This document shows positions 1 through 10,848 of a DNA stretch of 64,000 bases, in pieces. Source of the stretch: Nageia nagi (Eukaryota > Pinophyta); contig JBITNC010000001.1 of the NCBI GenBank assembly GCA_050084985.1, positions 77,190,001 to 77,254,000 on the forward strand, written 5' to 3'. The notes beneath the pieces are model-generated. The model saw only the letters and a list, made by a program, of their open reading frames with translations. It was not told the DNA's origin and did no database searches. The position numbers and the translations under genes were made by a program. Numbering within the stretch: position 1 is the first letter of the stretch; each line of letters starts with the position of its first letter.

Positions 1-339
1 CTTAGGGGCAATTAAGACGGACTTACCACCACTTGGTTCTTCGGACTAAAAGGGCTCAGTCTGCCCTGTCCTCACCTCATGGCTCCCCAAACAAGTCATG
101 TTGTGGAAAATACGTGCGGATGTATTCATTTTAGGGGTTACTTTTCACATTTTTGCGTATTGCAAGTATAAGCAAATGTGCAAAAAAATATAAAGTAAGG
201 TGAAAAATACTCCATCCACACGAACTTGAAACCTTAAGAAGGCCAAAAAATTGAGTCCAATGGGTTTTGTTTTAACCCTAAAGGACTTTTACATTGATCA
301 TATTTTTCTTAAAGCACTTAATGAATTAAACATAAGAAC

Positions 340-660
340 TAAGTCCTACTTAGTATATCACGACTTAAAAATTTAAGTAAGCATGCATCATGCATTAAAA
401 ATTTAAGTCCTAAGCATACTTAGTATTCAATTCATAACATGCATTGTATCATGACTTAAAAATTTAAGTAAGCATGCATCATGCATTAAAAATTTAAGTC
501 CTAAGCATACTTATGCATTCTTAACATTTAAGCATACTTATAACATGCATTCTATCATGACTTAAAATTTACGTAAGCATGCATCATGCATTAGAAATTT
601 AAGTCCTAAGCATGTTTTAGCATTCAAATAAGATACATGCATCTAGATAAAATTTAAGTA
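340..660. repeat. Irregular AT-rich tandem repeat in the leader of element C
   Basis: The unit contains 'aaaaatttaagt', 'cctaagcatactta' and 'gcatgcatcatgcatta' and occurs about four times with small changes. The core GCATGCATCATGCATTA is itself nearly palindromic. A similar but more decayed set of 'aagcatgcatta' and 'ttaagtactaagcat' words lies at 16360-16620 in element A, so the repeat is a family trait of the leader and not a local accident. Confidence 0.7.
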
Positions 661-1364
661 AAAAATTTATACCAAGGCCCCCCCTTGTTACTTAAAGTTT
701 TATCCCTTTTAACTATGCTTAGAGAGTGCATATGCAGTTAATTTAAAACAGGCAATGTGGAGGAAAAGATGAGAAATAGTCTAAGTACTCCTAAGGGCAT
801 TTAATGGAGCAATTGACTTGGAAGCAAGTAAAAAATACCTAAGAAGAAGAAGTGTGCAAGTGGGAAGAGGAGACCCATACCCAAATTTTTAAATGCTGTG
901 GAAGGCTTTGTCTACCTTATGAAAATAAAAAATAAAAAAATAGCCTAAGTCAATAATCATTAAATGCTTAGTAGGAGGAAGGAGGAAGAGGAGGCTGGGC
1001 GGCAGGCGGTAGGGGAGACCAAAGTCGGTCGAGGGGCTAAGCATGAAGCGCGTGGGTGGAGGCGGCAGGTCGCGTGGGGTGGCTGTTGACCATCCCAGCC
1101 GCGGAGATAAGTCAGCGAGGAGGGAGACGTCGTTGCACATGGCGAAAGCGTTCTCCCCTGCTCTCCTAGGCCGTTGTCCGCCTCCGCTGTCTTAAGATTA
1201 AAGCGAGCCCTGCAGAATCAGAGACGAAGCACCAGAGAATGGGACGTCTCCTCTACCATGAGCAGTTGCCGGAGCTTTTAGCTAGATTGGGCAGCGGGGA
1301 AAACAGGAGGACGAGGAGGGAGGCGCAACCGACGCGAGGAGTTGTTGGGAGGAGAGCTGGCAAG

Positions 1365-1625
1365 CAACGTATCCGTTCGGTGCATATCCTGTGATCAACG
1401 ACAGCTCGCGGGACTTCCACAGTTTGCAGGCATGGCTGTTATGGCATGCAGAACGACAACAGGGGACAGAAATCCGGTTTGAAGGAGGTGTTCGGTTATG
1501 GATAAACCCTGTGCCAAATCTCCCTGTGTCTGCATCGTGCATCTTGTCAAGCAATTCACGGACCCATTCAACGTATCCGTTTTGGGTATATCCGGCGATC
1601 AGTGCAAGCCAGAAAACGTGTTGGC
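1365..1625 (-). pseudogene. Captured pentatricopeptide-repeat (PPR) gene fragment
   Basis: On the minus strand, within an open frame spanning 1282-1839, two PPR-like stretches are visible. One reads WLALIAGYTQNGYVEW followed by LLDKM (about 1540-1622); the other reads SLITGYAPNGYV (about 1367-1402). The motif W-x-A-L-I-A-G-Y-x-Q-N-G is the typical second helix and turn of plant PLS-class PPR proteins, which bind organellar RNA and act in editing and processing. Here only two damaged repeats remain, with no start, no E/DYW domain and no targeting peptide. They lie in the GC-rich part of the retrotransposon leader, in the same orientation as the element. I infer that a piece of a host PPR gene was captured by an ancestor of element C. 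Chance is unlikely for the first motif; the second is weaker. Confidence 0.6.
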
Positions 1626-2501
1626 ATCGTGCAGCCGGCGCGAGGAGGCGAGGAGGAGCGGCGCTGCGGGGCTGAGGAGCGGCGGAGCGCGGTGGGGAAG
1701 GCGGGCATGCACGGGGAGGTGGCCGCGCGGTGGCCACGCAGTGGGAGGTGGCCGCTCGCGCGGGGAGGTGACGGAGGAGCGCGGGAGGAGGCCCCCAACG
1801 TTGAAAAAATGTTGACTCCCCCAATAATTTTTTAAACAAATTTATATGATTTAATTTTTATCTAATGACCCCCCTTTGAAATATAGTCATATAATTTTAT
1901 TGTGACCCCCTAAATGTTATGTATTTTGAGTTTAAATAAATGTAAAAAACATAATAACAAAACATTTATATATTTGTGAATATTTTAAATAGATTTAAAA
2001 TCTAAAAGTATATAGAACTATTTGTGCTTTTTAAACAAATTGTCCTCCTCTTTATGTCAACAATAAAATATGTAAACAAAATTGCACCTTCCTCCCTTTT
2101 TTTTTTTGATATTGTTCACAAAAGACTATTGTAAAAAAAATCTTTTGAGTAAAAAATTGTAATATTTCTCAAATGTTGTATACTAACCATCTCCTTTTTT
2201 TTTGTTTGTTTAAATGTAGCAATTTAAGCACTTTGTAAAAATTGCAAGTAAACAAAGGTTAGTAATAACAACAAACAAGGAACATCATATTACAATTTTG
2301 TTAGCCATGTATTGCCCAAACAAAAAATGAGCTCAACACATAGCAAATAATGTTAGTATCATTAGTGCATAAGCCAAAAAAAATGAAGGAGATTATATGA
2401 AGGAGGTTATACCTTCTCTTGAATTTACCTCACCAAGAAGATTAGGATTAAGATCTCCAAATTTGAGAAGGATGAAGCACCTCCAAAATGTAGCTTCCAC
2501 A

Positions 2502-2593
2502 CCAAAAGAGCTTCCTCAACAAGGAGAGTTTCAACACCAAGAAGAGCTTCCTCAACAAGGAGAGTTTCAACACCAAGAAGAGCTTCCTCAACA
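2502..2593 (-). repeat. Tandem repeat of about 36 bp beside the PBS of element C
   Basis: Two full units (2502-2536 and 2537-2572) and a partial third (2573-2593) share 'agagcttcctcaaca' and 'aggagagtttcaaca'. The array ends one base before the PBS, so on the element's RNA it lies directly downstream of the PBS. The corresponding place in element A (18380-18411) holds one decayed unit. Confidence 0.85.
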
Positions 2594-2594
2594 T

Positions 2595-2606
2595 GCTCTG
2601 ATACCA
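2595..2606 (-). promoter_or_regulatory. Primer binding site of element C
   Basis: The minus strand reads TGGTATCAGAGC, the standard plant retrotransposon PBS complementary to the 3' end of initiator tRNA-Met. It lies two bases from the LTR edge, as expected for priming of minus-strand cDNA. Confidence 0.92.
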
Positions 2607-2608
2607 AA

Positions 2609-3105
2609 TGAAGGATTTGAACTAGATCTAAACAAATCCTCTAGGACCTTAGACTAGGAAACTCAAGATAACACATCTATAATTCTAAGAACATCATTCA
2701 CACAATATGACACCAATATAATGTGGTTCCTCCTCCTTGGGAGTACATCCACAACTAGCTCTCTTATTCTCAAATCTATGTCTCTCTTACAACTATTCTC
2801 TAGCTCTCTCCTACACAACCAAGTAGAGTAATCTTACTCAAAACTTAGATATGTTTACATGAGGAGAGGCCCTCTATTTATAGGTTGAGAGCACCTCCCT
2901 AACCTTCCTTTAACCCAAGGGTAAGGTTAGGGTTACATTAAATGTACCACCAAACTTCAACCTACCAACTAACTCCTTTGGTAAAGTCAAAGTCTATACA
3001 TTAAAGAATTCTATTAATCACTTAAGGTATCTACATACCTTTAAGTGATTAATTGAATTTACAAGGAGTCTAGATATTCACAATATTTCATTACAAATTC
3101 TAACA
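2609..3105 (-). repeat. 5' LTR of element C
   Basis: The 497-bp LTR begins (minus strand) TGTTAGAATTTGTAATG and ends in CA two bases from the PBS. A TATA box, CTATAAATAG on the minus strand at 2874-2883, is in the position expected for the U3 promoter. It is related to the 499-bp LTRs of element A: similar length, the same TATA context, and the same '...ctcctc..gggagtacatcca' segment. The mate LTR is outside the window, so no target duplication can be checked; the five bases to the right are AGTGG. Confidence 0.85.
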
Positions 3106-4156
3106 AGTGGCTCCCCTTCGTTTGGTTGTAGATTATAGATGTTTAGTTGTAGTAGTTTTGTATTTGCAATTTTGCACTTTACTCGAGGGCTTTTAGAGCT
3201 CTTTGGATTGTCCGTAAGGACAAATTACAGAGCACACACAAAAGCAAGGAAAATGGAAATGGAAAGAGTAGAAGGTGTAAGGAGAGAGATTCTTGTAGAA
3301 TTATGCGAGTGTTGCTAGGAATCAAACACCATTAGATATCCACACGAAACAATAATTGAAGTGAAATAAATACACAAAGAAGTGAAAATAATAACACACA
3401 AGAATATAGGCAAATGGTTAAGCCCTAAAGGGTATCTTTATAATAATACCACTCTCAAATGAGCCACAAGGTGCACAACATGATTATGACAACATTCAAC
3501 CTTAAATGAGTGGTAGAAGTGTCCGTTAAATAGGTAAACAAAGTGCTACCAATCCATGTGATATGACCACAACTATTGGATTACACAACAAAATGTTATA
3601 ATCTCCAACCATGGGTTATCATTAATTGATGTATACGCTTATATTACAAATCAGATCTAAGCATGTGGCCTAGTATTCATAAATACTTAAATGTTAATAA
3701 ACACAAGGCTTACACTAATTCTAGCTTTAACATCTATCACCCTCCCTTAAGTTAGACTTAGGGGGTTCAACATCACTTGCAAAGAGGAAAAGGTGTAATC
3801 ATTATAACACTTCTCATGGTGCTAGGAATAGGAAGAGGGGGGTTAACATAATATGTAGAACATCTTCTCAAAATATTGTTGATTAAAGAAACTTGCTATG
3901 ATGACTTGGCAAGGAGGATGAAATTCATTTGTATTTCGACCATCCTCCTAAAAATCACTCTCCTCTGTAGGTGGAAATGACATTACCTTGAATTGACATG
4001 ATGATGCCATATAAAAGATGCACCTAGTAGGATTTAATCCCTTGAAGAATTAGGGTTTTTGCAAGTGCTTGGAGGTAATTTTACAATTTTGTGGATTTGG
4101 AAAACTAGATGCAAAATTTGTTCGACAAAATAGAAGAGGAAGTTGTTTTGGGGTTA
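3106..4156. other. Unassigned; possible decayed LTR near 3280-3732
   Basis: No coding sequence is recognisable. On the minus strand 3732 begins TGTTAAAGCTAG and is preceded by a purine run (rc of cctcccttaag, 3740-3750). That is the arrangement of a polypurine tract followed by a 3' LTR, so a decayed LTR may occupy about 3280-3732. Its mate and PBS were not found, so this is only a suggestion. Confidence 0.3.
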
Positions 4157-4470
4157 GGATCCAAATTTTGGCTCATTTCAATGGTCAAATTGGAGATGGT
4201 GCCAAAATAAGTGTTTTCACAAATTTCAATTTCTGGGAAATTGGTGTTGAATTTTGTAATTTTGGAACACTTGTAGATAATTAGAGAGGGTTGGAATTTT
4301 TTTCTTAAGCATCAAACTTTGAAGGGTTTCTAGCCAATTGAAGGTTAACAAGATTTAAATTACGTGAATTTTGACCATGAGAGGATCAAAATATTGGTGG
4401 ATGCAATTTAAACAGTGATAAGGTATGTGGATTCCTAAGGTGCCATGTGACAAATTACAAGTTTTGATTG
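4157..4470 (+). repeat. Inverted repeat arm 1 (partner at 9700-10000)
   Basis: This segment matches the reverse complement of about 9700-10000. Shared words include 'caaactttgaagggtttc', 'gtgaattttgac', 'aggatcaaa', 'gataaggta' and 'ccaaat.t...c.catttcaat'. The match is diverged (perhaps 70-75% by eye). The arms enclose the hAT transposase remnant and the 8070-9275 inverted pair. They could be long terminal inverted repeats of a decayed DNA transposon, or two unrelated insertions of one repeat family in opposite orientation. Confidence 0.6.
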
Positions 4471-4953
4471 TTTTGACCAAAGTTTTGCTATTTTATGCCC
4501 TTCGTTTCCAAACTTCAGCAAGTTGTAACTTTTGATTTGTGTGGACTTTGGAACAATTTATTTTACTTTTATTTTTTATCTTTACTTATTTTTTTAAGAT
4601 GCATGCATTTATCTTTTCAAATTTTGGCCATGGGATTTTAGTGAGAACCATATTGGGCACATCCATTTCAAATGGTAAGATAGATGGACAATGCACGTGT
4701 AGGTTATGATTATTGGAAGCGTGTTTCTGATGATATTGAGTCATCCTTAGTTTTATGGCACTTGTGTGCTTTGACTCAATGGAATTACTTGGCTAGGAAA
4801 ATTTTGGAGAGTACTTGACAAATCAAATAGTACTAATGATAATTGATTGTTTGTGCTCATTAATTATCGTCAAAAATAATAAATAAAACAATGTATATAA
4901 TCATAAGTAAAGTAGTTCTAAATTGTTAAAGTCTAAAGTCTAAACTACTAGTG

Positions 4954-7334
4954 CTACAATGTCCTTGGTTCACTCCTCACAACATTTGGTGGCAAAGGAA
5001 GTGGCACATCATCATCCTCAATAGGAGCATTAGCCTCAAGTATGTACTCATCCTCGTCCTCAGGCTCCATTTGAATTGTAGCTGTTTCGCTAGATGTATC
5101 TTTACCTGTTGCTTCCCTTTCAAGTTGCTCGATGTCATCCTCAGTGAAGATGGCTTTCACATCTTCAACCCACTCTACTAGTGGATCCATAGAATCAAGG
5201 TCAATGGCATCATAGGAATTTTTGTCCCCCACTTGTGTGACATGAAGGTAAAGATTGTATTGGACAAACACAAGTTCATTAAGGTGCTGCTAGCTCAACC
5301 TATTGCGTCTCTTAGTATGAATGCTCCCAAACATGGACCAATTGCACTCACACCTAGAAGCGCTACAAGTTTGTCTCAATATCCTCACTGCCAACGTTTG
5401 AAGAGTCAGACACTGAGTACCATTATCTTCCCACCATAAACCTGCAAAAAAGAAATGACATTTTAAAAGACGCAATCCAGATTTTATATTATGTAAATAC
5501 TAAATTCTAAAAAGACCCTACTTTTAGAATTTTATTGATTTTTAAGTTACTACCTTGTCGCAAGGTTGTCCTCAACATTTTACAAATAATTAAAGAAAGA
5601 ACCCTCAAATTGCCTTTCTTGTAGGCTTGCATCTCATCGAGATAAAAACTTTTGAGGTGATTCTAAGGGATCATACTCTCTATGCAAGTATAGAGGCCAT
5701 CCATAACCTTATGATTGACCACAAAATTATCAGCATAAAAAAGCTTGGGATTGAAGTAGTACCCTACTGCATGTAAAAGTTGATGGAGATGATGGGTCCA
5801 TCTCCTATCAACGATACTCTCAATGGGATCCAATTTATTTCTATTTCTTCAATACATATGTTGGATAGCCTCATTTGCCCAATCTATGGCCTTATACAGA
5901 TAACCCATCGACAACAAATCACCATCTACAAGACGAAGAACCTTGACCCAAGGTTCTATGACCTAGATATCATAAAAAAACAAATTTAGATATACAAATT
6001 TAAATTTAAGTAAATAAAAATACAAAGTTACAAAGTTACAAACTAAAAATTGGAAAATAAAAACTCATAAAAAGAATGAATTTAAATTACCTTCAATACC
6101 TTCTCAACGCCCTTCCAAAAGAAGTTGTTAAACACTATTTTAATGACCTCCTGATCTTCACTATGATGAAAAGAAGACTCCCTCCATTGATCAGTAATAA
6201 GCATCTTCTTAAGAGGAGCTTCTTCATCAAAGAGGCTTTGTAATGCAAGAAAATTGGAGGCAAATCTAGTGATACCTAGACGAATGAACTTCTTACCACT
6301 TGCGTGCTCTCTCATCAAACTAAGCACCCAAGTGTGGTTATAGATGAATTTGATAATTATTTTTGTTTCTTCAGCCACACTTTTAATCCATGCAAGCTTG
6401 GCAATGTCCTCTAGCATAAGGTCAATCACATGGATTGCATATTGACTCCAAAATAAGGTGTGTTATTTCCTCTCAAGTATTTCCCTACAATGCTAAAGTG
6501 TTGTCCGTCACAACTTGGACAACATTCTCCACACCCACTTCCAACACCACTTCCTTAAGCATTTTAAAAAGTATCGGTGCATCTTTTATTTTATCATATA
6601 CATCAATCGACTTCAAGAAGACTATTGATCCACTTGATGCCATCGTGAAGTTGATAAGAGTATGATTCTTCACATCTACCCACCCATTTGGCATAATAAT
6701 GCACCCATGTTTGTGCCAATTCTTTCTTTGCTCATCTAATAGGGCACATGTGCTAACAACTACATCCTCAAGCAAAGGACCACTGAAATCCTTTGCATTA
6801 GGGGCCCTCATTTCTCTTTCAACATCGATGAATGCATTCTCCATGGCCTCCCAATAAGGACTACTTGCAACATTAAAAGGAATGTTATGTTGCAATAGTA
6901 CCAAAAATTTGCAGCTATTGCTCTGGCTGTTTTGATTTTTTTTGTTCCCCGTGCTGTAGTGTCAAGGGAAGGTTGTGTTGCTGAATGAGGAACAAAAAAA
7001 CCTTGCATGGTTTGACACTTATTGAACTTGTAGTTGTTGAATTGTCATTTGACAAAGACACTAATATTGATTCTTCAAAGCCCAAGTTCCCCCCTATCCG
7101 TGCACCAATTGCCATCTTCGTCATTTTCTTTTCTATCTTCTTTTGTGAGTGTGTAGCAAGCAAGGCTTGCATCTCATGTGTGACCTTGGGAGATGCAACA
7201 TCACAAAGTGCTACATCTTTATTAGGTCGCCTTGCAATATGGTGTTTTAATCTATTGATGCCACCCCTATAACTTCTTTTGCAATAATTACAAATCACTT
7301 GGTTTACAAGATCACCCTTTTGCCATGATTCCAA
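4954..7334 (-). pseudogene. hAT-superfamily transposase (BED, DUF659, hAT dimerisation), decayed
   Basis: All parts of a plant hAT transposase are present in order on the minus strand. The BED zinc finger is at about 7200-7334 (C-N-Y-C ... RLKHHI). The DUF659 region follows at about 6485-6904 (ending NVVQVVTDN). Next come FWSQYAIHVIDLMLEDI (about 6400-6450) and WRESSFHHSED near 6160. A middle region at 5554-5962 contains VLRLVDGDLLSMGY and LHAVGYYFNPK. The C-terminal dimerisation block at about 5290-5441 contains LAVRILRQTCSASRCECNWS and IHTKRRNRLS; an acidic tail runs to 4954. Two introns with GT/AG borders can be drawn at 5442-5553 and 5963-6090. Frameshifts near 6895 and 6430-6485 break the frame, so the protein is dead. 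Transposons of this family excise and reinsert DNA with 8-bp target duplications; I could not locate the ends. Confidence 0.85.
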
Positions 7335-7339
7335 GCAAT

Positions 7340-8069
7340 ATTTGTCGTTGGGGCTAAAGGAGGTGCATTTGAATGGCCCTCATTTTGAGTTGGCATTTGG
7401 AAAGTGCAAAAAAAGTATAAAACTTGTTAAAAGCTCTAACCATAGTATGAAATCCTAACCCTAATTTAAAAAAAACAAATTTACAAAATATTCAAAAACA
7501 AAGAATATCCATTTGAAGTATGGGCACTAACATAAACATACAAAGAAAAAAAACTTCCATGATGGAAAAAAAAACCCTACCTCTTCAAATGCATGGTGAG
7601 AATAAAAAAACTAACAATTAGATAGCTAAATCTTGTGAAATCTATGGCGAAAAGCTTGAAATCCACGATGAAGCTCTTCAGATAGATGGTGAACCTTCAA
7701 ATCCTTCACAAACTAACCTGCAGAGCAAAAGAGTGAGCAAACACAATGAAATGAGTAAAATAAGACATAAATAGGTAGTTTTGGATGGCGTATTGTGTAA
7801 ATTTCATTTCGTTTTTGACTTAGCTGGTTATCCATTGATTACTCGTTAGTCAATCGGGAGTTTTGGTTTCTTTGCTTCAGTTACTTGGTGTCAAAATCAC
7901 GGGTTCTTAGGGTTTAGCAACAAGAAATTGTGGTTTTTCGAACATTTCTTTGACTATGCAAGAGGTAATAGATGATGTTGCTTAGGACATGAATCCCATG
8001 AGTATTAGGTGTATATATGGGAGCACTTTGAAAGATTATCTTTTGAGAGGTCATATGGATCTCTGCATT
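7340..8069. other. Unassigned AT-rich stretch upstream of the hAT remnant
   Basis: It contains A-rich runs and no recognisable coding sequence. It probably includes the 5' flank of the hAT element, but no terminal inverted repeat or 8-bp duplication was found by eye. Confidence 0.4.
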
Positions 8070-8610
8070 TGAATTACAAGGATGATAGAGAAGTTGCAAT
8101 TTAACAAGAGATTAGTTAGCAAATCTCATGTTGAGGATTCTTCAATCGTGGATCCATGCATTATCTTTTTGACTTTGTGGATTTCAACAAGGTAGGTGTT
8201 TGCTTATTAAATACTCATGAAGATTGGTAGAAGGGTTGTGATTTTGTGATCTGGCATGCACTTCGGGGTGTTCCTTGCATGAGTGTGGAGATTTCATGTA
8301 TTGATGCCATTCGTTAAAAATATTGTGATGACGTTTCTTTTGAGGATACATCTTTTAGTTCTCGCCTTTTTGTGTATCATGTGAATTGTGGGATGTCTTT
8401 ATCATATTCATTACAAGATGGTGATGGTTCTCATTTGTTGGTTCTAGTTGATCGTCTCAATTGAATTGAGGAGAACGATAATGCTTTTGAGGATGTTTAT
8501 GATGAAACTTTTGATGGGATTAGTTTATAGGATTTCACTTTGAAACCTATTATGGATAAGGAGGATATTTTACCAATGATAATGAACATGAACATTATGA
8601 TTGCTTAGTT
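8070..8610 (+). repeat. Inverted repeat arm A (partner 8722-9275)
   Basis: Read on the + strand, this segment is the same sequence family as 8722-9275 read on the minus strand. Examples: 'aaatctcatg', 'catgcattat.tttttg', 'gaggatacatcttttag', 'gatgtctttatca.attcatta' and 'gaggatgtttatgatg' occur in the same order in both. Both arms read as partly open frames with stops, so they look like two decayed copies of one protein-coding or structural repeat. I do not recognise the protein. Confidence 0.75.
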
Positions 8611-8721
8611 AGTGAGCTTGATGTTGTTTCCATGATTGAGGGAAAGCTTAATTGCGTGGTCTCAATGGTAATATGAATCAATGTCACTCATGTTATGGTA
8701 TATATATTAGGCTCCATTGGT

Positions 8722-9275
8722 TAAGCAATCATGATGTTCATCCCCATTCTTGAGGGTAAAATATCCTTCTTACCCATAAAAAGGACCAAAATGGGATCCT
8801 CAAAACCAATTCCATCAAGGATTGCATCATAAACATCCTCACAAGCATTATCAACGTTCTCCTCAACACAATTTAGGTGACCAACTAGACCTAACAAGTG
8901 AGAATTATGACCATCTCCTAATGAATGTGATAAAGACATCCTACAATCCACATGATGCACATAAAGGTCTAAAAGATGTATCCTCATAAGAAACCTCATC
9001 ATGGATGGCCAAAATCTCAAAGGACCTAACTAAATGCAAAAAATTGCCATCCAACACTACTTGAATTCTTCACACTCATTGAAGAATTTCCTCCAAGAAT
9101 TCTCACAATCTTGCTTCCAATCCTTGTGAATGATTGAGAGGCAACCACCTATCTCATTGAAATCTATTGAAGGCAAAAACATAATGCATGTAGTTATGAT
9201 TACAAAATCTTGAGCATGAGATTCACCAACTAATCCCTTGTCAAATTTCGCATCACTATCTTTTTTAGCATATGA
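8722..9275 (-). repeat. Inverted repeat arm B (partner 8070-8610)
   Basis: Minus-strand copy of the same repeat as 8070-8610, separated from it by about 110 bp. Open frames at 8721-9020 and 9057-9311 on this strand give protein-like but unrecognised sequence (for example a stretch ENVDNACEDVYDAILDGIG). Divergence between arms appears to be 25-30% by eye, so a transcript would give an imperfect hairpin of about 500 bp. Confidence 0.75.
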
Positions 9276-9699
9276 AGAAGAATCCACAAAATTATAGGAA
9301 CCCAAGGTCACAATTGCATAATCTTTATTATCCTCATGATCTTAATGCTCTCACTTAGGAAACCAAATGAGCTTTCAAAAGCTGTCAATCGTAATTGCTC
9401 CCACATATAATCCCATGGATTTATGTCTTGAGGAACATCACCCACTACCTCCTGTGTTGTCAAAGCAAGGGGTGTCATTCAGATAAGGATAACACCAGAT
9501 CCTCATACGAATCCTCGTTAAGATCATCAGAAACACACTTTCAATAATCAAAACATAGGAGTACATTTTCAATCTATCTTGTCAAACAAAATAGATATAC
9601 CCATTAAACATCACTAGATCCGTAGCAAAATGCTCAATAAGATTTTGACCAAGATCCCACAACCAAAATCTGAATGTATAGATACATAAAGCTTCAAAC
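9276..9699. other. Unassigned
   Basis: AT-rich sequence without recognisable coding content between the two inverted-repeat systems. I looked for upstream exons of the UCP gene here and found none. Confidence 0.4.
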
Positions 9700-10000
9700 A
9701 AATAGTTGATTTACAAATTTTCATGTGGTATCTTAGGAGTCCACTTACCTTATCGCCTCAAAAATTGCACCTACCGAAAATTTGATCCTTGAATTGTCAA
9801 AATTCACAAAAACTTGAATTTTTCAACCATCAAATGGTTGGAAACCCTTCAAACTTTGATGCAGTAGACTAATTCTTTGTAAGCATTTCAGACTCACAAC
9901 AAAAATTGTGAATTTTTGCACGGATTGTAATTTATGAAAAAATTCTTTTAGCAATATCTCCCAATTCGGTTATTGAAATAAGTTGAGATTTGGACAGTAG
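9700..10000 (-). repeat. Inverted repeat arm 2 (partner at 4157-4470)
   Basis: The reverse complement of this segment matches 4157-4470. It lies about 150 bp left of the left LTR of element B, so the inverted pair is part of the sequence into which B inserted or is next to it. Confidence 0.6.
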
Positions 10001-10152
10001 TCCCAAAGGGACTCCTTATTCAATCCCAAGCAATGGATTTTGTTTAAACCAATACTGAAGAGGCAGTTTGCTTGCTTATTCCGAGTAGTTGCTCCCTTAG
10101 CTCTAGATGCTTCGTCAGTATTGAGCTTAAACTAACCTAGTGATGGATCTTG

Positions 10153-10349
10153 TGGCAGGGTTGTTCATTAACTCCAAGATCAAAAGTATTTTATTAGCTT
10201 TGAAATAAGAATAAATACATTGGGAAATGACTATGTATTCACCTTCTTTGGTGACCCTTGAGATTCCTCAAGAACTCTTCACATTCAGTAACTTATGACT
10301 CTTAGAATTCCACTATACTTTAAGCTACGAATTTACTAAATATAGTAAA
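10153..10349 (-). repeat. Element B left LTR, first part (split by element A)
   Basis: It aligns with 24492-24690 of the right LTR: both share 'actccaa', 'gaactcttcaca', 'cagtaacttatgactcttag' and 'aagctacgaattta'. It stops at GTAAA (10345-10349), the target duplication made by element A, and resumes after that element. Confidence 0.9.
10345..10349. repeat. Target site duplication of element A (left copy)
   Basis: GTAAA directly precedes the left LTR of element A and is repeated at 18925-18929 directly after its right LTR. Confidence 0.95.
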
Positions 10350-10848
10350 TGAGAGAGTTGAACTATAACATAAGCAAATCTAAACTCCCAAGATCACATG
10401 AAAGCTCACAATTCACATCTAACAAACTCACAAAGCAATCTCACAACACAACACAAGATGTAAGTGGTTCCTCCAACTAGAAGTACATCCACTAACTAGA
10501 TCTTTACTTCAATCACAAATACAGCTCTCTTACAATCCTTCTAATCTTAACTCCTAAGCACTATCCTATAACATAACTTTACTTCACAATTGGTGTATGA
10601 TCTAAAGAGGGAGCCTTCTATTTATAGGCAAAAATCCCTCTTTGGATCACCTTTTAATCCAATGTACAAAAGCATAACATGCACATCGTTTTACCCAAGG
10701 GGCATGCTCATGACATGGAGTGTAGGACAAGTTACATTATCATATTCACTTAAATACTTAAGGTATCAAATGATACCCTTAAGTATTAGTGAACTTACAT
10801 AAAAGATTATTACATAATCTTTACAATAATGCATTATACATTTCAACA
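10350..10848 (-). repeat. 3' LTR of element A
   Basis: 499 bp, starting TGTTGAAATGTATAATGC on the minus strand and ending in CA. A TATA box (rc of ctatttatag) lies near 10617-10626. Just inside it, the internal sequence on the minus strand ends ATTAAGGGGAAG, the polypurine tract that primes plus-strand cDNA. Confidence 0.95.

Larger units (their letters stand above)
1..2608 (-). mobile_element. Copia-type element C, 5' leader and start of internal region (partial)
   Basis: This is the 5' untranslated leader of an LTR retrotransposon transcribed on the minus strand; its coding part lies left of the window. It is bounded on the right by a PBS at 2595-2606 and an LTR at 2609-3105. Positions 1-320 match 15960-16320 inside element A (the shared words include a tract beginning cctcacctcatgg and the run tgggttttgtttt), so C and A belong to related families and the window starts roughly 500 bp upstream of the C gag. 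Positions 340-660 hold several near-copies of a 30-60-bp AT-rich unit built on 'aaaaatttaagt' and 'gcatgcatcatgcatta'. Positions 950-1810 are strikingly GC-rich and contain a PPR gene fragment. Positions 1830-2400 are AT-rich and unremarkable. Confidence 0.75.

Noticed and set aside
1391-1835. Plus-strand open frames in the GC-rich block of element C
   Set aside because: They are antisense to the PPR-like fragment, low-complexity R/G-rich, and explained by few stops in GC-rich DNA.
2502-2593. CRISPR-like regular repeats
   Set aside because: Units are contiguous without spacers and belong to a plant retrotransposon leader; there are no cas genes.
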